Source: Flavobacteriales bacterium UBA2669 (GTDB taxonomy: Bacteria; Bacteroidota; Bacteroidia; Flavobacteriales_E; Vicingaceae). From it: 64,000 nucleotides of DNA. A program made the position numbers and the translations under genes. The notes under the pieces are model-generated. The model did no database searches. It saw nothing but the letters and a program-made list of their open reading frames with translations, and was not told the DNA's origin. The stretch is taken from contig DEMN01000012.1 in the NCBI GenBank assembly GCA_002359215.1, positions 769,786-833,785 on the forward strand, read 5' to 3'. Positions 33,960 through 42,284 of this stretch are shown piece by piece. The stretch's first letter is position 1. Every line of letters starts with the position of its first letter.

Positions 33960-35483
33960 CTAATTGTTCTTCACAAATGTTTCCCACTCCTCAAATTTAT
34001 CTTCACCCATAACACGCTCCATTTTTACCTGCCCGCCTTTTTTCTTATTCGCATTACTCCATTCATGAAAAACTTTTGGAGACACAACATTAACCTTTAC
34101 GCCTGCCAATGCTTTAGATCGTGCAACACTATAGTTTTTGTTCGCCTCAGACAAATAAGCATCTATCAATTCCGCTATTTTATCATTGTCAGTATCCATC
34201 TGGTCGGAACCTAAGTACCAAGAATGATAAAAATCTTCACCAAATCTTTTTGCACAAATAGTATATTCCGTTATGCTCACATCTAATTTTTCTTCTACAT
34301 GCTTTATAGCACTATCTAGCTTATTTACCGAAAGTTGAGAACCAACTGTATTAAGAAAAAACTTAGTCCTTCCCGTTATAATAATTTCAGCCCTTTCAAT
34401 ATTTGTAAAAGCAATGGTATCTCCAATTAAATAACGCCATGCACCACTTACGGTTGATATAATCAATATATAATCTTGGTTTAACTCAACATCTGCTATC
34501 GTTAAACTTGGAGCATCATTCACAATAGACCCATCTTGATTGATGTATTCCGGTTTAAAGGGAACAAACTCAAAGTAAATACCATTGTCTGTTATTAATT
34601 TCATTGCTTTAGTATCCGGACGATCCTGAAATGCTAAAAAACCCTCAGATGCTAAATAGGTATCTAGCACCAAAATAGGTTTCCCTAAAAGCTTATTAAA
34701 GCTTTTTTCGTAAGGACCAAATGCAACACCTCCTGAAGTGAAAACCCGTAAATTTGGCCATATATCATGAATGGTATCTAAGTTATGGTATTTTATAACC
34801 GCCTCTAACATTAACTCTATCCAAGAAGGAATTCCACTTAAAGCACCTATATCCCAATCTTTTGCTTTTTCGGCTATTTTTTTAACGCGTTTATCCCAAT
34901 CATCAATTTTTGCAATTTCTTTTCCGGGTTTGTAGTAGCCACTAAACCACCCGGGAATATTACTGGCACTAATACCACTTATTTCACCTTCAAGATGTTC
35001 GTCTTTTTCAATTAAATCGGTAGAACTACCCAACATCAAAATTTCTTTCTCAAAAAAATCAGCCGGTAAATCAAAGTTTTTTAAAGCAAATACCTGATTA
35101 ATTCCTGCTTGTCGTATAGCATCAACCATAGCATCTGTAACAGGAATACGTTTGCTTTCTTTACCGGTAGTGCCGGAGCTTAAAGCAAAATAATCAGGAA
35201 CTCCCGGCCAGGTAATATCTTTTTGTCCATCAATAACCTTGTTCCACCATTTGTCTTTCATGGCTTCGTAATCGTGATAGGGTATAGTCTGTGCAAATTT
35301 TTCAAGAGGGTTTTCATCAGTTAAGATTTCTTGAAAATTATAATGTTTGCCAAAAGCAGTATCTTTTGCCTCATTTAGTAGATTATTCAAAGCATTTTTT
35401 TGCTCTTCAACAGGGTTTGATTCCGAGGTAATAGTACCCTTTAAATCAATAAATGCTTTTATAATATTGCCAATTATTGCCAT
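33960..35483 (-). CDS. GH3-family acyl-adenylating protein
   Basis: This 507-residue protein is of the GH3 type, named after plant auxin-conjugating enzymes of the ANL adenylating superfamily. The nucleotide-binding loop SSGTTGKESKRIP, GIPSWIELMLEAV, a central VFTSGGVAFGPYEKSF and the late ADVELNQDYILIIS/GDTIAFTN region are visible. Bacterial GH3 proteins probably conjugate carboxylic acids to amines or amino acids, but their substrates are unknown. A -7 box on the minus strand (35559-35552, TAATTTTG) could start a message with a leader of about 60 bases. It is common in Bacteroidetes chromosomes. Confidence 0.9.
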   Translation of the reverse strand: MAIIGNIIKAFIDLKGTITSESNPVEEQKNALNNLLNEAKDTAFGKHYNFQEILTDENPLEKFAQTIPYHDYEAMKDKWWNKVIDGQKDITWPGVPDYFALSSGTTGKESKRIPVTDAMVDAIRQAGINQVFALKNFDLPADFFEKEILMLGSSTDLIEKDEHLEGEISGISASNIPGWFSGYYKPGKEIAKIDDWDKRVKKIAEKAKDWDIGALSGIPSWIELMLEAVIKYHNLDTIHDIWPNLRVFTSGGVAFGPYEKSFNKLLGKPILVLDTYLASEGFLAFQDRPDTKAMKLITDNGIYFEFVPFKPEYINQDGSIVNDAPSLTIADVELNQDYILIISTVSGAWRYLIGDTIAFTNIERAEIIITGRTKFFLNTVGSQLSVNKLDSAIKHVEEKLDVSITEYTICAKRFGEDFYHSWYLGSDQMDTDNDKIAELIDAYLSEANKNYSVARSKALAGVKVNVVSPKVFHEWSNANKKKGGQVKMERVMGEDKFEEWETFVKNN

Positions 35484-35656
35484 TTTGTCTTTTGTTTCTT
35501 ATCTGTAAACTCCAAAGTACTTTCTTTTGAAAGCGAATAGCTATAAAATTACAAAATTATTTTTTGGCGAGGAATGAGGGGTGGGAATGAAACGTGTCTT
35601 TCTATTTTAAGTAATTAATTTAAAATATAAATACGCTCAATTATGAGGCTTATGTT

Positions 35657-36067
35657 TTAGTTTGATAAATGATAAGTTTCGAATGGACTTGCGTCATTTA
35701 TAAATACTAATTTATTAAAGGTTAGTATATTTACTGTATAATCATTGGTATCATTTACAGCTGTGCCTTGAAGACGTAGTTTTTTAGAACTGGAATTATA
35801 AAGAAACCAATGATTTGAAATACTCCCCGAAGGATTGAACTCATAGTTTGTAATTTTACAATTACTATTTCCGAACTCATAAATTCTATCCTTATTTATC
35901 GTAACTGAAGGGTGTACAACACTATCTAGATGCCACCAAGTGTTGGTAATGCTTGCAAGATTAGAGCCCCCTCCTGTATCAAAAGTAGAACCCCCATGGT
36001 TTGAAGCTTCTTTGGTACATGAGCAAAGTAAAAAAGTTAGCAATAATAACAGTATAATATTTTTCAT
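35657..36067 (-). CDS. Small lipoprotein, unknown function
   Basis: This 136-residue protein has a lipoprotein signal peptide ending in LLCSC, which would make Cys17 the lipidated residue. A glycine-rich linker (GGSTFDTGGGSN) follows and then a beta-rich body (WWHLDSVVHP, LRLQGTAVND), possibly a lipocalin-like barrel. No named family is recognised. ATG 36067 is used; a TTG two codons earlier is less likely. A full -7 box (TATGTTTG) lies 33 bases upstream. Expected location: periplasmic side of a membrane, or the surface. Confidence 0.78.
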   Translation of the reverse strand: MKNIILLLLLTFLLCSCTKEASNHGGSTFDTGGGSNLASITNTWWHLDSVVHPSVTINKDRIYEFGNSNCKITNYEFNPSGSISNHWFLYNSSSKKLRLQGTAVNDTNDYTVNILTFNKLVFINDASPFETYHLSN

Positions 36068-36099
36068 ATGCAAAATTTAAAAATCTTTGTAAAGAAGCA

Positions 36100-36107
36100 C
36101 AAACATA
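36100..36107 (-). promoter_or_regulatory. -7 promoter element of the small lipoprotein gene
   Basis: TATGTTTG on the minus strand is a full TAnnTTTG match, 32 bases before the ATG at 36067. Confidence 0.5.
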
Positions 36108-36222
36108 AGTTTTTTTAGTTAAAACTCTTAGTTGCTATCACTTTTTACTTTGCTTCAGACTAAGAATAGAGAGGGTGATAATAGTTTTTAAAATATTATA
36201 ATCGTTTATTTAAAGAAATAAT

Positions 36223-36275
36223 AAAAACCCCTTTTAGTTTATGTTTAATATGAGAATAAACTAAAAAGGGTTTTT
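36223..36275 (-). terminator. Long bidirectional-type terminator after the BNR-repeat gene
   Basis: Arms 36223-36242 and 36256-36275 pair over 20 positions with one mismatch. The base of the stem is AAAAACCC/GGGTTTTT, so a T tract is present in both directions. It lies 11 bases after the stop of the minus-strand gene at 36287. Confidence 0.9.
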
Positions 36276-36286
36276 GTAAGTTGTTT

Positions 36287-37597
36287 TTATTTTTTTACAA
36301 CTTTCAATGTTTGTGTTTGATTAGTTGCACTTATCGTCACAAAATATATTCCACTTGGAAAAGTATCAAAATTAATGGAATGAGTATTATACAGTGGTGT
36401 TTCACTTAATAATATTTCTCCTATCATATTAGTGACATCAATTGATGTAATTGGATTATCATTTTTAATATGTAAACTATGTGTAACAGGGTTTGGATAT
36501 ACTTGAACATTTATTTTGCTAGCTTCATTTATACTTGTGCTGGATGTTCCTTGTTTATAAATATCAAAGTAGTTAGGGGCTAAATAAAGGTCTCCATTAA
36601 AATAAAGCATTCTACTTATTAACACTGTCCCAAAAGCATTTGGCTGCAAACCTATTGTATCTACACTAAAAGTTTGTCCACCATCAGTACTTTTAATTAC
36701 GTTTGGATGTGAGTTATTCGCATCATTCACCAGCATAGCAGTAATATTATTTCCATTACTTATCATACCATGTAATTTTTGTTTTTGACCAATCCAATCT
36801 AATCCTAAGTATTGATTGATAGGTAAACTATCCCATGACAAGCCCTCATTATCGCTGTATAATAATTTGTATGCATTTGTAGAAAGTGAGTTCCCGGCAA
36901 TATAAATTCTTCCTGAAGTAGGATTTACATTCATCACTTTAGCATAAAACATTGGTGGTAAACCGCTATTAGTTGGAGTGGTCCATGTTTGACCATTATC
37001 AGTAGAAGTGTGTAGTTTATAATTATCTGACCATACATACCAGGTGTTATTATATTCACTAAATTGTTCACCAAATGTTACATTTGGATCCGTAGTTTTT
37101 ACCCAAGCAGGATCAGAAGGATATTTGCTATAAAAGCCACCATTAATAACGTTAATTAACTTTCCATTTAATACAAAAACATTGGCAACATCAAAAGGTT
37201 GTCCTGCACATTGAGCTGGAAAAGAGCCGTAAAGAGGATGTCCGGCTGAATCTGTAACAAACGTAACTCCGTTATCAGTACTTTTATAAATGGTAGTACT
37301 AGCACAAGTTTGATTATTTACATACGCATATAAACTATTTCCACTACTAGCTAAATGAGTAATGTGAGCACTATTAGAACTTGGTGGTAGTGAATTTTGT
37401 ACGGTCTCCCATTGCTGAGTGGTGGTGTTTAATTTTACTAAACCACTATCAAATACAGCAGCATACAATTCATTATTGTGTACACACATATCTTCAATGG
37501 TTACATTGTTATTAATGGAAACATTGGTTCGTGCCCATTGAGCATTTAGTCCTATTGTTAAAAAAATGCTAAAGATTATTAAGTTAAATTTTTTCAT
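36287..37597 (-). CDS. Secreted BNR-repeat propeller protein with T9SS type A sorting domain
   Basis: The 436-residue product has a signal peptide (FNLIIFSIFLTIGLNAQ). A beta-propeller follows with several BNR/Asp-box motifs (STDNGVTF, STDNGQTW, SDNEGLSW, STDGGQTF) spread over about 100-320. The last 75 residues are a T9SS type A C-terminal domain (VYPNPVTHSLHI to TLKVVKK), so the protein should be exported by T9SS and either released or anchored. Asp-box propellers bind or hydrolyse glycans in some families, but no sialidase catalytic residues were identified, so a binding or structural role is as likely. It has its own promoter and terminator. Confidence 0.88.
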   Translation of the reverse strand: MKKFNLIIFSIFLTIGLNAQWARTNVSINNNVTIEDMCVHNNELYAAVFDSGLVKLNTTTQQWETVQNSLPPSSNSAHITHLASSGNSLYAYVNNQTCASTTIYKSTDNGVTFVTDSAGHPLYGSFPAQCAGQPFDVANVFVLNGKLINVINGGFYSKYPSDPAWVKTTDPNVTFGEQFSEYNNTWYVWSDNYKLHTSTDNGQTWTTPTNSGLPPMFYAKVMNVNPTSGRIYIAGNSLSTNAYKLLYSDNEGLSWDSLPINQYLGLDWIGQKQKLHGMISNGNNITAMLVNDANNSHPNVIKSTDGGQTFSVDTIGLQPNAFGTVLISRMLYFNGDLYLAPNYFDIYKQGTSSTSINEASKINVQVYPNPVTHSLHIKNDNPITSIDVTNMIGEILLSETPLYNTHSINFDTFPSGIYFVTISATNQTQTLKVVKK

Positions 37598-37620
37598 GGT
37601 TTATGTTTTATATTTAATAA

Positions 37621-37651
37621 CAAAAATATGTGCATAGTACTATTATTGAAA
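37621..37651 (-). promoter_or_regulatory. Promoter of the BNR-repeat T9SS cargo gene
   Basis: On the minus strand TTTC (37651-37648) and TATTTTTG (37628-37621) are spaced by exactly 19 bases. The -7 box is a full match and the -33 box has one mismatch. The ATG is at 37597. Confidence 0.6.
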
Positions 37652-37907
37652 TACGGCATTTAGCGTATTTAATTTTTTTATTCAGTAGGTCTATTATAAA
37701 TTTGTTTTCTCCTGCCTTTCCAACAACTTTTTTACTCTAATATGATTACTTTATAGCTTGTTGATTGGCTCTTAAGATAAATGAAACTCACACTATAAAA
37801 TTGAATCTATTGAAATTAAGCTACTTAAAATTATATTTTTTTTTCATTATTGCTGATTTATTTAAAAAATATAGTAATTTTATTTTCTATTTTTTAGTAA
37901 TAAATAA
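37629..37907. other. Gene-free part of the 352-base divergent region
   Basis: Between the minus-strand start at 37597 and the plus-strand start at 37950 only two promoters are seen, at the two ends. The middle is AT-rich with no coding frame, RNA signature or repeat that I can support. Confidence 0.5.
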
Positions 37908-37915
37908 TAGATTTG
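37908..37915 (+). promoter_or_regulatory. -7 promoter element of the DUF3276 gene
   Basis: TAGATTTG is a full TAnnTTTG match, 34 bases before the ATG at 37950. Confidence 0.55.
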
Positions 37916-37949
37916 TACGCATTAATAAGTTTAACTAATAAATTAAAAC

Positions 37950-38306
37950 ATGATGGAAGAGAATGAAAACAATGAAAACAGAAGAGATGAAGTATTTTCT
38001 AAAGTAGTAAGAGCCGGGAAAAGAACTTATTTTTTCGATGTAAAGGCAACAAAGTCTGATGATTATTACTTGACAATTACAGAGAGTAAAAGAAAGTTTA
38101 ATGGCGACAACCAAAAGTTTAGCTACGAGAAACACAAATTGTTTTTATACAAAGAAGATTTAGAAAAATTTTCTGATGGTTTAAAAGAAGCCGTAGAGAA
38201 AATTAAAGAACTTAAATTAGAACAAGGAGAAGAAGTAGTAGAAAAAGTTGCTAGCACTTTCACCGATGTTGATTTTGATGATTTAGGTACTAACCACACA
38301 GAATAA
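37950..38306 (+). CDS. PUR-alpha-like nucleic-acid-binding protein (DUF3276)
   Basis: This 118-residue protein consists of one PUR repeat (about 12-95: VFSKVVRAGKRTYFFDVKAT, DDYYLTITESKRKF, HKLFLYKEDLEKFSDGL) and an acidic C-terminal tail. PUR domains dimerise and bind purine-rich single-stranded DNA or RNA. The DUF3276 form is nearly universal in Bacteroidetes, and its cellular role is not established. The gene stands alone, with its own promoter and a strong terminator directly downstream. Expected to be cytoplasmic and abundant. Confidence 0.92.
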   Translation: MMEENENNENRRDEVFSKVVRAGKRTYFFDVKATKSDDYYLTITESKRKFNGDNQKFSYEKHKLFLYKEDLEKFSDGLKEAVEKIKELKLEQGEEVVEKVASTFTDVDFDDLGTNHTE

Positions 38307-38331
38307 CCAAGATACTTAATTAAATAAGAAG

Positions 38332-38365
38332 AACCGAATAGCAAGTAGAGCTATTCGGTTTTTTT
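38332..38365 (+). terminator. Terminator after the DUF3276 gene
   Basis: AACCGAATAGC (38332-38342) pairs perfectly with GCTATTCGGTT (38350-38360) across a seven-base loop, and a T tract runs to 38365. Confidence 0.92.
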
Positions 38366-38375
38366 GTTAATTAAA

Positions 38376-39605
38376 TTAATTTAGAGGAATATTGAATTCG
38401 TAGGTTAAGCCTTTATTAGTTTCATTTTTCATTTGATAGGTGCTGTCCATTTGTAAAGCAAATATCTCTATCAATTCCATTCCAAAACCTTTTTTTAGTG
38501 TTGCTTCATCAAAACCAACACCGTTGTCTTTGTAGGTAAACATTAAATCTTTATCTTGTTTATTAAAAGAGAGTAGTATGCTCCCGTTTATTTTAATACC
38601 ATGTTTTAAAGAGTTGGATATTAATTCATTAATAATTAATCCTAAAGGAACAATGTTTTTTACATTTAGTTCAGAAAAATTGGTGTTAATATTTAACGTT
38701 ACATCTTGAGTGGTGCAGTGTAAAGAAGTTAAGTCGGTAGCTAATTCTTTAATGTAGGTTTCTAAATCAATTTTAGCTAAATTTTCTGTTTGATACATGC
38801 GTTGATGAACCAAAGCCATTGCCTGAATTCTGTGTTGAGCATCATCAAAAATCACCTTAACTTCATCACTTGCTATTTTATCGGATTGTAATCTAAGCAT
38901 AGAGCTCACTACTTGTAAGTTATTTTTTACTCTGTGATGAATCTCTTTCAGCATGATAATTTTTTCACTGTGTTGCTCATTAACCAATTTGTTTTGAGCT
39001 TCAAGATGTTTATTACTTGTTTTAAGCTCTTTTGTAATTTGTCGGTTGGTTTTAATAAAGGTATTGAGCAAATAAAAAATAATGAAAACAGCTACAGTAG
39101 CTTCTAAACCTAAAGTGTAAAAAATCACTTTTGGAAATGTAGCAGCAGCAATAATGTGGGAGTGAAGAAAAAAAGCAGCAAAGACAGCATAAGCAACTAG
39201 GCTTAGTCCGGCAACAATGATTCCTCCTTTTTTACCTAAATTAAAAGCTGCAAAAAAGATTAAAATTACTATCCAAAAAGCACCTCCAAAGTGGATGGTG
39301 TTGTTGTTAAAATACATATTACCAAACAAAATGGTAAAAATAAGAGTGGTAAAAATGATAGATGATATTTTTATGTTTTTAGTAACCTTTAATACAAAAA
39401 GATGTGTTAAACAATAGAAAGCCGAAACCCCTGTTGGAATCATTACTGGGTAAGCTTTAATGAAAAAAGAGATTAAAAACACAGAAAAGAAACAAATGAA
39501 TCCAAAAAATGAAAAACAGTGGTTAGTTTCAATTTTTGCTTTTTCATAGGGATTTACTTCATTATTAAGAAGTTCACCTATAAAAAAATATTTTAATTTA
39601 TCCAT
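38376..39605 (-). CDS. Membrane histidine kinase of the HisKA_2 type
   Basis: This 409-residue sensor kinase has about six membrane segments (about 28-180). A short coiled coil leads to the HisKA_2 phospho-acceptor region LKEIHHRVKNNLQVVSSML, whose histidine lies near 222. A HATPase domain follows, with NELISNSLKHG and the G-box YKDNGVGFD and KGFGMELI. This class usually acts with a response regulator or anti-anti-sigma partner coded elsewhere; none is adjacent. The N-terminal membrane region is the likely sensor, and its signal is unknown. ATG 39605 is preferred to a TTG one codon earlier. Confidence 0.9.
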   Translation of the reverse strand: MDKLKYFFIGELLNNEVNPYEKAKIETNHCFSFFGFICFFSVFLISFFIKAYPVMIPTGVSAFYCLTHLFVLKVTKNIKISSIIFTTLIFTILFGNMYFNNNTIHFGGAFWIVILIFFAAFNLGKKGGIIVAGLSLVAYAVFAAFFLHSHIIAAATFPKVIFYTLGLEATVAVFIIFYLLNTFIKTNRQITKELKTSNKHLEAQNKLVNEQHSEKIIMLKEIHHRVKNNLQVVSSMLRLQSDKIASDEVKVIFDDAQHRIQAMALVHQRMYQTENLAKIDLETYIKELATDLTSLHCTTQDVTLNINTNFSELNVKNIVPLGLIINELISNSLKHGIKINGSILLSFNKQDKDLMFTYKDNGVGFDEATLKKGFGMELIEIFALQMDSTYQMKNETNKGLTYEFNIPLN

Positions 39606-39931
39606 CAATGCTAGTGTCTATCAAAGGCTACGAATATAACACTATAAATTAAAAATCAAAATCTCTAAGAAGAAATTTGTAAAATAAATACAAGCTCTTC
39701 TTACTTAGTAAAAAAGAGACAAGAAGTATAGTGAAAAAAATATATTTCAACACCCAGTTATTATATTATTATCTACTTTCTCACTTTTGCTTTACATTTT
39801 AAAAAGAAGAGCTCTTTTGTGACTCACTATCATACAGAAAGTAATTGGCTAATTAAAAATTAATAAATTTAATTATTATTTTAAACCAGTAATTAAGCTG
39901 GATTCCTGAAGAACACAAGAGAAATAATTTA
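39606..39931. other. 326-base gene-free spacer
   Basis: This AT-rich spacer lies between two minus-strand genes. No open frame with a start, no terminator-like stem and no full TAnnTTTG box on the minus strand was found. A 10-base palindrome AAGAGCTCTT lies near 39800, and I attach no function to it. Confidence 0.5.
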
Positions 39932-42169
39932 TTACTTTCTTTTTAAAAGCAAAATAGGAAGTAGGAATAAGTCGGTTATTACAGCAACAATTAAAATGAG
40001 TGTAATGTAAACACCAATTAAATAAGTGCTTTTAAAATCGGATAACATTAATGATAAAAATCCACTGCATAAAATAATAGAGGTAAGTACAATGGCTTTT
40101 CCTGTAGAAAGAAAAGTTCTTTTTATAGCATATAAGTTCGTTAAGCCAATTCCTCTCTGAAGCTTGTATTTACTCAAAAAATGTATGGTGTCATCTACAG
40201 CAATTCCAAAAGCTATAGTAAAAATAATAGAAGTAGACATGTTGATAGATGTACCCGTAAAACCCATAATTCCTGCTATAATAATAAGTGGAATAGCGTT
40301 AGGAATTAGTGAAATAAGCGCCATTTTAAACGATTTGAACAAAATTCCCATGAGTGATGCAATTAATAAAAAAGCTATGGATAAACCAATAATCATGTTA
40401 GAAGCCATTATACTATTGTTTTTATCTACCAGCAAAGCTGTGCCGGTCATGTTGTAATTAAAATATTGTGGATGAATATTTTGGTTGAAAAAAGTGTCAA
40501 AATCATCATTTAATATACGTGATTGATAACTGCCTACATCGTGCATTTTTCCTGTAAACCGAATGGTCTTTTTATCAGGAGAAATAAGGTTGTTAAGGTG
40601 GTTTTTTATAGATGGATTTTTTAACCATTTAGTAATTTTATGATACTCTTTTTTAGTGTCAGGAATTTTGTAAGCGTTACTATTTCCAGTATTTTGGGCT
40701 TTGTTAATCATTTTTACAACCGCCACAGGTGAGAGTAAAAAGTTGACACCATAATCATCGTAAAGGTATTTCTCAACTTTATCAAGCTCTTTTATTACTT
40801 CATAATCGAATACCTGATGCGTGTCTTTTAACAGAATAGCTATTTCAAAAGGACGAACTCCTGAATAGGTATTTTCAAAAAACCTAAAATCTTGTTGGAG
40901 TGGGTGACTTTCATGTAAATCTTCTAACAAATGAAAATCTACTTTTAGTTGAAAAATGCCTATTACGGAAGTTGCTAAGATAAGGGTATAAATTACTACA
41001 ATTCTTTTAGGATGTCTTAGTGTAATCAATAAAGTTTTAGATAAAAATAGATTCCAAAACATTTCTTTTTTCCTGTGCTTAATAATAGCCGGAGGTCTTG
41101 ATAGTGTTAAAATAGCGGGTAATAAGGTAGTGGCTATTAAAAAGGCGAAAATAACCCCAATACCGGAGTAAATTCCAAACTCTTTAACAGGCACAACACT
41201 CACAACAATTAAGGTGAAAAAGCCCACGGCAGTAGTAATGGAAGTTAGTAAAGTGGCTAATCCAACTTCTTTAAAGGTAATTCTTATAGCTTCTTTTTTA
41301 GACTTGTTTTTTCGCAATTCTTCAATAAACCTGTTGAGTATATGTACCGCATCCGACATGCCAACAACAAACAAAATAGTAGGTAGCAACATGGTCATTA
41401 AATCCAGTTTTTTGCCTAATAAAAACATAAAAGCTAAGGTCCAGATAATAGCAATAAAAACAGTAATAATAGGAATGACCGTTCCGAAAAACGAACGAAA
41501 ACTAATAATCAGAAAAATAATAACCAGCAATACAGAAGCCAACAAAAAAAGCTTTACTTCTTTATCCATAATGGTTAAATAAGCTTTCTGACCTCTTATT
41601 TTTCCTGCATAGTGAATTATCTCAAAATCATATTGTTGTATTAGTTTTTCTAAAGCAAAAATTAAAGCATCAGATTCTTTTTTATTAATGATGTCAACAT
41701 TGTTTACTACAATAGAAATAGACTTGAAATCGGGAGCGAAAAGCGTATTGATGTATTCTTTAGACTTAGCAATTCTAATGGAATCGTTTTTATATTTTTC
41801 AGGTTCTCCAACATGCAGCAAAGGAATTTCCATAAAACCAAAGGCACTAAAAACAGGTTGTTTAATGTTGGTAGGAGAAATAACACTAACCACGTGAGGC
41901 AGTTTTTCTAAATCTGCAGTAAACCGATCTGCTTTTTCTAAAAAGTTATCGGAAAAAATACCTTCCTTATTACCAATGGCAATAAGCATGTAATCATTAT
42001 CATTTTTAAAAGTTGCTCTGTATTTTAAGAAATAATCGAGGTCGGTATCTTCTTTAGGAAAAAAGCTTTCAAAATCATAATCGAACTTTAAACCTGATGC
42101 TAAGTAAGTTGCAAATCCGGTGATAACCGTTATAATGATAATGATGCTTACAGCAATTCTTCTCGACAA
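39932..42169 (-). CDS. RND/MMPL-family transporter (hydrophobe exporter type)
   Basis: This 745-residue membrane protein is built as two halves, each with an extracytoplasmic loop (about 35-200 and 405-570) and a six-helix bundle, as in MMPL/HAE2 and sterol-sensing-domain transporters. Signatures are VGMSDAVHILNRFIEEL in the first half and AFGIAVDDTIHFLSKY in the second, where the paired acidic residues carry the proton relay. It probably exports lipids or other hydrophobic molecules. It is divergent from the long-chain acyl-CoA ligase gene, which supports a lipid link by context. There is no ATG: the start is TTG at 42169 in the context ATTTTG. Confidence 0.88.
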   Translation of the reverse strand: MSRRIAVSIIIIITVITGFATYLASGLKFDYDFESFFPKEDTDLDYFLKYRATFKNDNDYMLIAIGNKEGIFSDNFLEKADRFTADLEKLPHVVSVISPTNIKQPVFSAFGFMEIPLLHVGEPEKYKNDSIRIAKSKEYINTLFAPDFKSISIVVNNVDIINKKESDALIFALEKLIQQYDFEIIHYAGKIRGQKAYLTIMDKEVKLFLLASVLLVIIFLIISFRSFFGTVIPIITVFIAIIWTLAFMFLLGKKLDLMTMLLPTILFVVGMSDAVHILNRFIEELRKNKSKKEAIRITFKEVGLATLLTSITTAVGFFTLIVVSVVPVKEFGIYSGIGVIFAFLIATTLLPAILTLSRPPAIIKHRKKEMFWNLFLSKTLLITLRHPKRIVVIYTLILATSVIGIFQLKVDFHLLEDLHESHPLQQDFRFFENTYSGVRPFEIAILLKDTHQVFDYEVIKELDKVEKYLYDDYGVNFLLSPVAVVKMINKAQNTGNSNAYKIPDTKKEYHKITKWLKNPSIKNHLNNLISPDKKTIRFTGKMHDVGSYQSRILNDDFDTFFNQNIHPQYFNYNMTGTALLVDKNNSIMASNMIIGLSIAFLLIASLMGILFKSFKMALISLIPNAIPLIIIAGIMGFTGTSINMSTSIIFTIAFGIAVDDTIHFLSKYKLQRGIGLTNLYAIKRTFLSTGKAIVLTSIILCSGFLSLMLSDFKSTYLIGVYITLILIVAVITDLFLLPILLLKRK

Positions 42170-42284
42170 AATAAATAATCTTTTTAGTAGGAGCCGCTAA
42201 ATTACTTAATTGATTTGAGAGCTATTGATTTTAAAACTTAATTAGCTTATCTTTACGCACTTCAATTTCTAAAACTTTGAAAAC

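Noticed and set aside
41890..41897. CACGTG core as a possible parS site
   Set aside because: It is inside the RND transporter gene, lacks the flanking palindrome of parS and is far from parB.
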